Origin: Chlorobium sp.
GTDB lineage: Bacteria > Bacteroidota > Chlorobiia > Chlorobiales > Chlorobiaceae
Direction: 5' to 3'
Assembly (NCBI GenBank): GCA_028280025.1
Contig: JANQMO010000060.1
Span: 6,847 to 70,846, forward strand
Length of the DNA stretch: 64,000 nt
A model generated the notes under the pieces. The model was given only the letters and a program-made list of their open reading frames with translations, had not been told where the DNA came from and did not search any database. The stretch's first letter is position 1. Each line of letters starts with the position of its first letter. Positions 18,194 to 25,964 of the stretch are shown piece by piece. The translations under genes were made by a program, and so were the position numbers.

Positions 18194-18306
18194 AGATTTG
18201 CCTGACGTCTTTCGACTCTTGATTCTCTGTTCCCCATTGCCTATTTACCTGTTCATACCTCATTCTCCTGCGCACAGAGTGCGTTACTACTGCTTCCTTA
18301 CTCCTT

Positions 18307-18322
18307 TTTACATTGGTGTAAA
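18307..18322. promoter_or_regulatory. MerR-family-like operator TTTACATTGGTGTAAA
   Basis: A perfect 6-4-6 inverted repeat 61 bases before the SDR start codon. The layout (TTTACA as -35, long spacer, then CTAAGGTATTGT as -10 region) resembles promoters controlled by MerR-type activators. No MerR gene is present nearby, so the regulator is unknown. Confidence 0.45.
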
Positions 18323-18382
18323 CGTCTAAGGTATTGTCATCGTTATGTTGCTGAAGTGTCAAAAACAAGACAGGAGGATTTC

Positions 18383-19216
18383 ATGAGTGACTCAGTGAAC
18401 AACAAGGTTATTCTGGTTACCGGTGCGTCTTCGGGGATCGGTAAAGCGTCGGCCCAAAAACTGCTGTCTGAAGGGCATGTTGTCTACGGGGCTGCGCGCC
18501 GCATCGATCAGATGGAGGACCTGAAGAAAAGCGGCGGCATTATTCTGAAAATGGATGTTACGAACGAACAGGACCTTGTAGATGGGGTCGGGAGGATCAT
18601 GCAGGAAGAGGGACGTATCGATGTCCTGTTCAATAACGCTGGTTATGGCCTGTATGGTGCCGTGGAAGATATTCCTCTCGAGGACGTACGCCGGCAGTTC
18701 GAGGTGAACCTTTTCGGCCTTGCACGGCTGACCCAACTGGTGCTTCCTTCGATGCGGGAACGCAAACGGGGAACGATTATCAATACCTCGTCGATGGGCG
18801 GCAGGATCTATACGCCTCTCGGAGCATGGTACCATGCTACCAAACATGCACTGGAAGGGTGGTCTGATTGTCTTCGTTTCGAGCTTTCGCAGTTCAACAT
18901 CGATGTGGTGATCATCGAGCCCGGCATTATCGAGACCGGTTTCGGCGATGTGCTTTCCGCCCCGATGCTGCACTATTCCGGGGAAGGTCCATATGGACAA
19001 ATGGCCGAAAAGATTGCCGAAGGAACACGCAGGTCATACGACTCCGGCGGCGGTTCTCCAGCATCGGTGATTGCCGATGTCGTTTCGAAAGCTGTTTCGT
19101 CGGGGAAACCGAAAACACGCTATGTGGCCGGAAAACTGGCCAGGCCTTTGATGTTTATGCGAAAATATCTCGGAGACCGCATTTTTGACCGGATTCTGGC
19201 AAGCCAGATCGGATAA
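18383..19216 (+). CDS. short-chain dehydrogenase/reductase
   Basis: A 277-residue classical SDR: TGASSGIGKASA (dinucleotide binding), NNAGYGLYGAVEDIPLED, active-site region NTSSMGGRIYTPLGAWYHATKHALEG with Ser and YHATK. The longer C-terminus (to 277, against about 250 for FabG types) is typical of the oxidoreductases annotated as acting on lipids or retinol-like substrates. The ATG is chosen because AGGAGG lies eight bases before it; the substrate cannot be read from sequence. A MerR-like palindrome at 18307-18322 suggests inducible control. Confidence 0.9.
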   Translation: MSDSVNNKVILVTGASSGIGKASAQKLLSEGHVVYGAARRIDQMEDLKKSGGIILKMDVTNEQDLVDGVGRIMQEEGRIDVLFNNAGYGLYGAVEDIPLEDVRRQFEVNLFGLARLTQLVLPSMRERKRGTIINTSSMGGRIYTPLGAWYHATKHALEGWSDCLRFELSQFNIDVVIIEPGIIETGFGDVLSAPMLHYSGEGPYGQMAEKIAEGTRRSYDSGGGSPASVIADVVSKAVSSGKPKTRYVAGKLARPLMFMRKYLGDRIFDRILASQIG

Positions 19217-19623
19217 GTATTTTTCTTCACATTTTGCTTCATAAGCCTTGTTGTCCACCGTTTTTGCACACGGATGGCCCGGCAGGTCCAGTCCTTGTTT
19301 TCAATGAGGCGGCCTTATGGCAGGGATCATGGGAATCATGATGTATCGTTAAAGCTTGTGTTTCGTTTCTCCCCATGTAAAGATGCGAGCCCCGGTTCCC
19401 GCAATGTGCTTATGATGAGAGAGCCTGGAGCCCGAGACCGTTTTAGCGCTTTTTTTTTCCCTGCCCTGTCACTATACTTGTTGCAGGGAATGGTCTCTGT
19501 GCTGCATCAAAGCTGACGTTTTTCCCGAACGGCCTGTCCCCCCTTTGGCGTTTGATCTGACTGGTATCGTTGATTTCTGTTCAGAAGGCTGCTTGTATTT
19601 GAAGTGCTTAACGGAGTGTCACC
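19217..19623. other. 407-base gap, nothing recognised
   Basis: No open frame here has codon usage or a start site that convinces me, and I see no RNA gene. It presumably contains the promoter for the lipoprotein gene. Confidence 0.5.
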
Positions 19624-20691
19624 ATGCGATTCGCTGTTTATGTGATTTCTCTCCTCCTGCTCGTGGTAATATCCGGGTGCGGAAAGAGAATACTCGTCAC
19701 ACCCGACAAAAAACCTCCAGCCGAAAAGCCTGTCGAGAATGTGACCTTTGCCGGAACCATTCCCTGCGCTGACTGCCGGGCCATGGACCTGACGGTTACG
19801 TTGTTCCAGGACAAGACGTTTCGCCTGAGGCGTGTCCTGACAGGGCTCAGGCAGGGCGGCAGCAGGACGGAGTATGATCTTGGCAGATGGAAAATAGTTG
19901 ATGACCGCCTGATCCTGGATAACGGCGATCGTTGGCCTATGCAGTTCCGCTATATGACCGAAACGGAAATAAGGATGCTTGACCAGCGGGGGAACGAAAT
20001 TGTCTCGAAGCTGGACTACAGTCTGCGGAAAATCCGGTTTGTCGATATTGTGCCGGGCCCTGTGGCACTCGACGGCTTGTTCAGCAAGGGGGGAGCTGCG
20101 TTTTCATTCAGGGAATGCAAGACCGGCAAACAGTATCCCCTGCTTTTCCAGTCCCGGAACACCGCTGTTGAACAGCAATATATGGAATTACGTTCCGGTT
20201 CCGGCAAACCGCTGCTTGCTACGTTAAAAGGGAGTTTTGTCATGAGGAAACCCCAGGCCGGCGCTCCTCCCATGGAACATATCGTCGTTCAGCAGTTCGG
20301 TCGTTTCTGGCCGGGGGGCGACTGCAGGAGCCGCAGGAAATCGGCAGTGAAACTTACCGGCACGTACTGGAATGTGATTGACATCACCGGTATCGAGGAT
20401 GTCATGAATACCGGCGGTAAATCGCCCTATCTTCTCCTTGCGCTCAACAGTAACAGCATCAAGGGATTTACCGGGTGCAACAGCCTTATGGGGCAGTACG
20501 CAAAAGCCCCTGCGTCAATTGCTTTTTCGAGGCTGGCCACCACCCGCATGGCTTGTCCGGGAAGTTCGCCTCGTATTGAAAAGGCGTTTCTCAACGCATT
20601 GAGAAATGCAGTTGCCTGGAAGATCACCGGAACGACGCTCGAGCTCTATGACAACGGGAGCCGGCTCTTGATGCGCCTCAAAGCAGGATGA
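19624..20691 (+). CDS. lipoprotein with NlpE-like and META (HslJ-like) domains
   Basis: A 355-residue predicted lipoprotein: hydrophobic segment and lipobox VISGC, with lipidated Cys about 20. Residues 40-130 match the NlpE N-terminal fold (GTIPCADCRAMDLTVTLFQD with a CxxC pair, then FRLRRVLTG). The middle (140-235) is a second beta-rich segment. Residues 245-355 are a META domain (TYWNVIDITG, GFTGCNSLMGQY, TTRMACPG), as in heat-inducible HslJ. NlpE-META fusions are known envelope proteins associated with copper or surface stress; that role is inferred from the family. GGAG lies nine bases before the ATG. Located in the outer envelope. Confidence 0.85.
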   Translation: MRFAVYVISLLLLVVISGCGKRILVTPDKKPPAEKPVENVTFAGTIPCADCRAMDLTVTLFQDKTFRLRRVLTGLRQGGSRTEYDLGRWKIVDDRLILDNGDRWPMQFRYMTETEIRMLDQRGNEIVSKLDYSLRKIRFVDIVPGPVALDGLFSKGGAAFSFRECKTGKQYPLLFQSRNTAVEQQYMELRSGSGKPLLATLKGSFVMRKPQAGAPPMEHIVVQQFGRFWPGGDCRSRRKSAVKLTGTYWNVIDITGIEDVMNTGGKSPYLLLALNSNSIKGFTGCNSLMGQYAKAPASIAFSRLATTRMACPGSSPRIEKAFLNALRNAVAWKITGTTLELYDNGSRLLMRLKAG

Positions 20692-20735
20692 ACGGTTTCA
20701 TGACCAGTTCGGGAACACTGAAGCGTTCTTGCCGG

Positions 20736-20763
20736 TTGTACCTAAAAAACTATTGAGTATATT
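20736..20763 (+). promoter_or_regulatory. predicted promoter of the leuA leader
   Basis: TTGTAC at 20736-20741 and TATATT at 20758-20763, spacer 16. The expected transcription start near 20770 falls on the leader peptide ATG at 20769, so the leader peptide would be leaderless, or another promoter further upstream is used. Confidence 0.4.
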
Positions 20764-20768
20764 CCGTT

Positions 20769-20852
20769 ATGCATGGAACAACGCTACATCGTCTTCTAAC
20801 CGGGCTGCTTCTTCTCTTGCAGGAAGAGGTATGTGGGGAAGGTGCGTTTTAA
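20769..20852 (+). CDS. leuL: leucine-rich leader peptide of leuA (attenuator)
   Basis: A 27-codon frame: MHGTTLHRLLTGLLLLLQ followed by EEVCGEGAF and TAA. Eight of 27 residues are Leu, five of them consecutive, using CTG, CTT, CTC and TTG codons. It ends 31 bases before a terminator hairpin and 95 bases before leuA. This is the classical layout of an amino-acid biosynthetic attenuator: a ribosome stalled at Leu codons would favour an alternative pairing that prevents termination. AGGTG (20840-20844) can pair with CACCT (20889-20893), which would disrupt the terminator. The ribosome site is weak, or translation is leaderless. Confidence 0.75.
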   Translation: MHGTTLHRLLTGLLLLLQEEVCGEGAF

Positions 20853-20883
20853 GATATTCCATCAACGAATATGTACGGCATTG

Positions 20884-20918
20884 AAAGCCACCTGCCTCGC
20901 AAGGGTTGGTGGCTTTTT
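20884..20918 (+). terminator. leuA attenuator terminator
   Basis: AAAGCCACC (20884-20892) pairs with GGTGGCTTT (20908-20916), with additional CCT/AGG pairing inside the loop and a T run to 20918. It lies between the Leu-rich leader peptide and the leuA start. Confidence 0.8.
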
Positions 20919-20947
20919 CAGTTATGAGAGTGATAAAGAACAGAACA

Positions 20948-22621
20948 ATGGCAGTCATGAACTTTGCAAAATATGCTGCGTATCCGGCAGTGGATATTCC
21001 GGATAGAACCTGGCCTGACAACAGAATTACAAAAGCGCCTTTCTGGTGCAGCATCGATTTAAGGGATGGCAACCAGGCGCTGCCTGTCCCTATGAGTGTC
21101 GAGGAGAAGCTCGATATGTTCCGGCTGCTTGTCGATATCGGTTTTAAAGAGATCGAAGTAGGGTTTCCTTCAGCCGCAGCAGTGGAATTTCAGTTTGTCA
21201 GAAAGCTGATCGAAGACGATCATATTCCTGATGATGTGACCATACAGGTGCTCACGCAGGCAAGGGAACATCTCATTCGCAAAACATTCGATGCTCTGGA
21301 CGGGGTGAACAAGGCGATTGTTCACTTGTATAATTCAACGTCCGCCGTTCAGCGGGATGTTGTTTTCCGGATGGGCCGCGAAGAAGTAAAGAATATCGCC
21401 GTCAGAGGCACTCATCTGGTAAAAGAGCTGAAGGAAGCTTCCGGCAACGACGGGATCCGGTTCGAGTACAGCCCGGAGAGCTTTACCGGCACGGAGCTCG
21501 AATATGCTCTCGACGTGACTCACGCTGTTATGGACGCCTGGGGGGCGTCGCCTGATAAGCCGGTGATCATCAATCTGCCCTCTACCGTGGAAATGTCGAC
21601 ACCCAACATTTTCGCAGACAGGATCGAATGGTTCTGCCGGAACATCCGGAACCGTCAGAGTGCCCTGATCAGCGTGCATACCCATAATGACCGGGGAACC
21701 GCTGTCGCTTCTGCCGAACTTGCCGTAATGGCAGGCGCCGATCGTGTTGAAGGGGCGCTTTTCGGTAACGGCGAGCGCTGCGGCAACATGGATATTGTCA
21801 CCATGGCGTTGAACCTCTGCACGCAGGGAGTCGATCCCGAGCTCGATTTTTCAGACCTGAACACTATCCGCGACGTTTACTGCCGCAGTACCCGGATGAG
21901 TGTACATCCGCGGCAGCCCTATTCGGGGGAACTTGTCTATACGGCGTTTTCAGGTTCACATCAGGATGCGATCAATAAAGGCATGAAAGCCCGGTCCGCA
22001 GACGGTTTGTGGAACGTCCCCTATCTGCCGATCGATCCCGAGGACGTCGGCTGCTCCTACAAGGCCATTGTAAGGATCAACAGCCAGTCCGGAAAGGGAG
22101 GCGTTGCCTACATCATGGAAAATGAGCACGGTTACGAAATCCCGAAATGGATGCAGCCGTCGTTCGGTGCCGTTGTACAGTCGAAAGTCGACCGTGAAGG
22201 CAGGGAGCTTCTGCCCAGGGAGATCCATGATCTGTTTCATCATGAATATATCCGGATTCATGAGCCGTATGCGATCCATAAATGCACGATCTCCTGGGAA
22301 GACAGTGAGCCTGAACGGGATGACGAAGTGGCAACGACCATTGAGTGCCTGCTCCGGCAGGGCGATAAAGATATTGCGTTCGAGGCTAGGGGGAACGGTC
22401 CTGTCGATGCGTTTGTCCGCGGTGTACTCGGACATACCGGGCTTGATTTCGCTGTCGATGAGTATGCGGAACATTCCATCGGTCACGGAAACGATGCAAA
22501 AGCGATTGCCTATATAAAAATCAGGAGCGCCGGAAGAGAGGATTCCTTTGGAGCGGGTATCGACTCCAATATCAGTCTTGCCTCGATCAAGGCCGTGCTT
22601 AGTGCGATGAACAGACTGTAG
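20948..22621 (+). CDS. leuA: 2-isopropylmalate synthase
   Basis: First committed step of leucine synthesis: acetyl-CoA plus 2-oxoisovalerate. The 557-residue protein is of the long yeast/actinobacterial LeuA type (ITKAPFWCSIDLRDGNQAL near residue 30, with metal-binding DGNQ). Residues 225-275 contain VHTHNDRGTAVASAELAVMAGADRVEG split around the HTHND metal ligands and GNGERCGNMD. The C-terminal regulatory LeuA dimer domain (from about 430) ends IDSNISLASIKAVLSAMN and should give leucine feedback. I chose the ATG starting MAVMNFAKYAAYPA; upstream starts in the same frame would lie at the attenuator terminator. leuBCD are not adjacent. Confidence 0.95.
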   Translation: MAVMNFAKYAAYPAVDIPDRTWPDNRITKAPFWCSIDLRDGNQALPVPMSVEEKLDMFRLLVDIGFKEIEVGFPSAAAVEFQFVRKLIEDDHIPDDVTIQVLTQAREHLIRKTFDALDGVNKAIVHLYNSTSAVQRDVVFRMGREEVKNIAVRGTHLVKELKEASGNDGIRFEYSPESFTGTELEYALDVTHAVMDAWGASPDKPVIINLPSTVEMSTPNIFADRIEWFCRNIRNRQSALISVHTHNDRGTAVASAELAVMAGADRVEGALFGNGERCGNMDIVTMALNLCTQGVDPELDFSDLNTIRDVYCRSTRMSVHPRQPYSGELVYTAFSGSHQDAINKGMKARSADGLWNVPYLPIDPEDVGCSYKAIVRINSQSGKGGVAYIMENEHGYEIPKWMQPSFGAVVQSKVDREGRELLPREIHDLFHHEYIRIHEPYAIHKCTISWEDSEPERDDEVATTIECLLRQGDKDIAFEARGNGPVDAFVRGVLGHTGLDFAVDEYAEHSIGHGNDAKAIAYIKIRSAGREDSFGAGIDSNISLASIKAVLSAMNRL

Positions 22622-22762
22622 GGCACCTTTTTTTATTTATTACGCGCTCCAATTGCATCGTTGATCGGTGCTCGAAATCCTCATGTACTTCGTGTACACT
22701 CCGGTTTCTCCGCTCCGTTCGCCTTGCACTTGAACCGCTCATGACAATAAAAAGAGGTGCCC
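22621..22762. mobile_element. 142-base MITE-like element with 17-base terminal inverted repeats
   Basis: Starts GGGCACCTTTTTTTATT at 22621-22637 and ends AATAAAAAGAGGTGCCC at 22746-22762; the ends match at 16 of 17 bases. The inside contains a short palindrome around ATGTACTTCGTGTACA. The first base is the last base of the leuA stop codon. As RNA it would fold into a long hairpin that could act as the leuA 3' end. No coding capacity. Confidence 0.6.
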
Positions 22763-22870
22763 GGAATTCAATAAATGCTTCCTCGGCGCATTTCCATTAT
22801 GTCAGGCGGCCGTCTTTTCTTTTGACAACTCAACGATTCAACAAATCAACAGTTCAACGTTTTCTTATAT

Positions 22871-22886
22871 ATTTCTAAATCGAAAT
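22871..22886. promoter_or_regulatory. candidate Zur/Fur operator ATTTC-TAAATC-GAAAT
   Basis: An AT-rich inverted repeat 17 bases before the start of the Fur-family gene, inside an AT-rich stretch likely to be the promoter. Position and composition fit autoregulation of the zur-znu operon by its own product; this is inference. Confidence 0.4.
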
Positions 22887-22902
22887 AATTTCCGTTTACA
22901 GG

Positions 22903-23343
22903 ATGGAAGTACTGCTTGAAAAGCTCAGGGAGGCGGGATGTAAGGTTACGCCGCGCCGAAAAGCAATTATCGATCTTTTTCTGAAAAAAGGCGGTGCGCT
23001 CTCGCCACAGGAGGTCCATGGTTTTCTGAAAGAAACAATCGGGCAATGCGGGTTGCCGGGGGTATACCGGAACCTCGAGACCATGACCGGATGCGGGATT
23101 CTTTTCAGGATCGTTACCTTTGGCGGCGGGAAGCGGTACGCGCTGTGCATGGCAGACGACGATGCGGAAGGTCATCACCACCATATTGTCTGTGTCTCAT
23201 GCGGGAAGGTCGGCAACGTTGTAGACTGTCAGTATCGTGAGGGGATGAACATCGACGGATTTCGGATCGTCAGCCATCTCGTTCAATTGAATGGATTATG
23301 TGAGTCATGTGTAACGGAAAAAACAGGAGAAAACAGGAAATGA
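22903..23343 (+). CDS. zur: Fur-family metal regulator, probably zinc (Zur)
   Basis: A 146-residue Fur-family repressor: winged-helix N-terminus (CKVTPRRKAIIDLFLKKGG, SPQEVHGFLKE, VYRNLETMTGCGIL), metal-sensing HHHHIVCVSCGKVGN and a second C..C pair in NGLCESCV, forming a structural Cys4 zinc site. It is the first gene of an operon with znuA-znuC-znuB and overlaps znuA by four bases (ATGA). The zinc assignment rests on this operon; iron or manganese sensing cannot be excluded from sequence. Confidence 0.88.
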   Translation: MEVLLEKLREAGCKVTPRRKAIIDLFLKKGGALSPQEVHGFLKETIGQCGLPGVYRNLETMTGCGILFRIVTFGGGKRYALCMADDDAEGHHHHIVCVSCGKVGNVVDCQYREGMNIDGFRIVSHLVQLNGLCESCVTEKTGENRK

Positions 23344-24281
23344 AAAGGAAAAAGGTTTTTTGGAAAGCGATGATCTTGCTCCTTGCCATGATCATTCCTC
23401 ATTTTTCCGGTGAAGTGATGGGGAAGGAGGTGAATAACAGGGATAATGTTGCTGTGCGTGTTGTAACGTCGATAGAGCCCCTTTCATTTTTTGTTAAAAG
23501 GGTCGGCGGAGAGCATGTCGATGTCACGGTCATGGTGCCGCCGGGAGCAAACCCGCATACCTATGATCCGAAACCGTCACAAATGGTCTTCCTTGGCGAT
23601 GCGCAGATCTTTGTCGAGGCGGGATCGGGCATCGAGTTCGAGCTTGACTGGATGAAGAAGTTCCGTGATCTCAACCCGAAGATGGTTATCTGCAATGCAT
23701 CAAAGGGTTTTGTTCCGCTTTCCATGCCGTCTCACAGCTCCGGCCACGATCATGCTCATGACCATTCGCACGGCCATTCCCATGGTCATGAAGGGCACAC
23801 CGATCCGCATTTCTGGCTCTCTCCGAAAAACGGTGCGCTTGCCGCAGCGAACATTGAAAAAGTGCTGGCGTCGGTCGATCCTTCCAATGCGGCTGCATAC
23901 GCACAAAACCGGAAGGCGCTCGAAGGCGCCCTCGAAGCCTTGTCTGTAGAGATTTCCGGGACGCTTGCGGACATGAAAAACAGGGCCTTCATGGTGTTTC
24001 ACCCGGCATGGGGGTATTTTGCCGACGAGTTCAACCTTCGCCAGATCGCGGTCGAGAGAGATGGAAAAGAGATGACTCCTCAATCATTAAGCGAGGTTAT
24101 CCGGGAAGCAAAAAAGCTCGGTATCCGGGTTGTTTTTGTATCACCGGCGTTCAGCTCTCTTCAGGCCGAAACCATCGCCCGTGAAATCGGGGGAGTTACA
24201 GCAACGGCCGACCCCCTCTCCGGTAAGTATATTGAAAACCTGAGACGCGTCGCCGACGCTTTTGCGGAGAGTATGCGATGA
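23340..24281 (+). CDS. znuA: zinc ABC transporter, periplasmic binding protein
   Basis: A 313-residue cluster A-I solute-binding protein with signal peptide (KAMILLLAMIIPHFSGEVMG). Metal ligands are visible: His about 73 in GANPHTYDPKPSQ, the HTDPHFWLSP motif, and HPAWGYFADEF. A histidine-rich loop (about 131-153, repeated HDHAHDHSHGHSHGH units) is typical of zinc rather than manganese binding members. The ATG overlaps the zur stop and follows AGGA. Its stop overlaps znuC by four bases. Confidence 0.93.
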   Translation: MKRKKVFWKAMILLLAMIIPHFSGEVMGKEVNNRDNVAVRVVTSIEPLSFFVKRVGGEHVDVTVMVPPGANPHTYDPKPSQMVFLGDAQIFVEAGSGIEFELDWMKKFRDLNPKMVICNASKGFVPLSMPSHSSGHDHAHDHSHGHSHGHEGHTDPHFWLSPKNGALAAANIEKVLASVDPSNAAAYAQNRKALEGALEALSVEISGTLADMKNRAFMVFHPAWGYFADEFNLRQIAVERDGKEMTPQSLSEVIREAKKLGIRVVFVSPAFSSLQAETIAREIGGVTATADPLSGKYIENLRRVADAFAESMR

Positions 24282-25039
24282 CGTCTCCAGTTGTGACACT
24301 GAAGGGCATCTCGGTTAGTATCGAAGGGGCGAAAATTCTCGAAGGACTTTCACTGGATGTTCATGAAAACGAGTTTTTCGGGATCGTGGGACCGAACGGC
24401 GGCGGGAAAACGACGCTCTTGCGAGTGATACTCGGTTTGCAGAAGCCGACATCGGGGCGTGTTACGGTTTTCGGCAAAGAGCCGCTTCTGTCAAGAAAAA
24501 AAGTGGGGTATGTTCCACAGCATGCTTCTTTTTCAAGGGATTTTCCCATATCCGTCGGCGATGCCGTTCTTATGGGCCGCCTGTCGAGAAAGAAGTTGTT
24601 CCGGCATTATAATCAAGAGGACAGGACTGTGGTTGAAGAGGCCCTTCAGACTGTCGGCATGGCAGGGTTGAAAGAGCACCATGTCGGCGGACTGTCCGGG
24701 GGTGAATTGCAGCGGATGCTGATAGCAAGAGCCCTTGTGGGTCAGCCGGCACTGCTCTTGCTCGACGAGCCGACGGCAAGTATCGATCCGGTTATGAAAA
24801 CAACCATTTATGACCTGCTCGACACACTGAAAGATGACATGACGATCATTCTGGTAACCCATGACACAGGAACGGTCAGCAAACATGTTTCGCGTGTTGC
24901 CTGTTTGAACTGCAGGGCTGCGATAAAAACCAGGGAGCATATAACGCATGAGGAGCTGTCCGATACCTACCGTTATCCGGTAACTATGGTGAAACACGGG
25001 CCTCCTGACCAGCGCCCTGTAACCGGGAATGACGCGTGA
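24278..25039 (+). CDS. znuC: zinc ABC transporter, ATP-binding protein
   Basis: A 253-residue ABC ATPase: Walker A GPNGGGKTTLLR, Q-loop region GYVPQHASFSRDFPISV, signature LSGGELQRMLIARAL, Walker B ALLLLDEPTASID, and the H-loop in VTHDTGTVSKHV. It energises ZnuB. Start and stop each overlap a neighbour by four bases, indicating coupled translation across znuA-znuC-znuB. Confidence 0.93.
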   Translation: MTSPVVTLKGISVSIEGAKILEGLSLDVHENEFFGIVGPNGGGKTTLLRVILGLQKPTSGRVTVFGKEPLLSRKKVGYVPQHASFSRDFPISVGDAVLMGRLSRKKLFRHYNQEDRTVVEEALQTVGMAGLKEHHVGGLSGGELQRMLIARALVGQPALLLLDEPTASIDPVMKTTIYDLLDTLKDDMTIILVTHDTGTVSKHVSRVACLNCRAAIKTREHITHEELSDTYRYPVTMVKHGPPDQRPVTGNDA

Positions 25040-25845
25040 TTGATATTCTTCAATACGAGTTTATGCAGCACGCCGTATGGGCTGCTTTTCTTGCAAGTAT
25101 AGCTTGCGGTGTTATCGGTACCTATGTCGTTGTCCGGAAGATCGGCTTTATCAGTGGCGGCATAGCGCATGCTGCATTCGGCGGGATAGGGGTCGGGTAT
25201 TACTTTGGAATCAATCCTCTCCTCGGCCTGATTCCATTCAGCTTGCTCTCAGCCCTCGGCATAGGTCTCCTCAGCAAAAAGGGAAAAGTAGCAGAAGATA
25301 CCGCCATCGGGGCATTCTGGGCAGCGGGGATGGCTGTAGGTGTTGTGTTTATCGGTCTCGCGCCGGGATATGCGCCCGATCTTTTCAGTTATCTGTTTGG
25401 AAGCATACTTACTGTTCCCTCATCCGATTTACTGATGATCGCAGGCCTTGATGTGCTGATCCTTCTTGTTGTCGCGCTTTTTTTCAATGAGTTCCTGGCG
25501 ACATCGTTTGACGAGGAGTATGCCGAGGTATCCGGTATAAGGACAACCATGCTCTATCTTGTTCTGCTTTGTCTGATCGCCCTGACGGTGGTTGTTCTCG
25601 TCAGGGTTGTCGGTATCGTGATGGTTATAGCCCTTCTGACCATTCCCCCGGCAATTGCCCGCAATTTCAGCAGAAACATTCTGACTATGATGGTTGCCTC
25701 ATCGCTTCTGTGCCTGCTGTTCATGCTTGCAGGGCTCTGGCTTTCCTATCTCTTCAACGTCGCTTCGGGGGCAATGATCATTTTGCTGGCGGCTGCGGTA
25801 TTCATGATAACAGCAGCAGGAAGACGGCTGCTCGGGAGGACATAA
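25036..25845 (+). CDS. znuB: zinc ABC transporter, permease
   Basis: A 269-residue integral membrane protein of the ABC-3 family with seven or eight hydrophobic segments. Family features: VRKIGFISGGIAHAAFGGIG near the N-terminus, GAFWAAGMAVGVVFIG, and the segment VRVVGIVMVIALLTIPPAIA. Last gene of the zur-znuACB operon. Confidence 0.93.
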   Translation: MIDILQYEFMQHAVWAAFLASIACGVIGTYVVVRKIGFISGGIAHAAFGGIGVGYYFGINPLLGLIPFSLLSALGIGLLSKKGKVAEDTAIGAFWAAGMAVGVVFIGLAPGYAPDLFSYLFGSILTVPSSDLLMIAGLDVLILLVVALFFNEFLATSFDEEYAEVSGIRTTMLYLVLLCLIALTVVVLVRVVGIVMVIALLTIPPAIARNFSRNILTMMVASSLLCLLFMLAGLWLSYLFNVASGAMIILLAAAVFMITAAGRRLLGRT

Positions 25846-25964
25846 TACAACGAGTTCCCTTGCGTATAACAGGGCCATACCCGGCTTTTCGGATTGACTT
25901 TGATGATTCTCCTGAATTGTGCATATTTTTTAAAGTAATCAGAACGCAATGCAACGCCGTTCCC

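Noticed and set aside
19274..19516. 80-codon frame in the gap before the lipoprotein gene
   Set aside because: No ribosome site, odd composition and no recognisable pattern.
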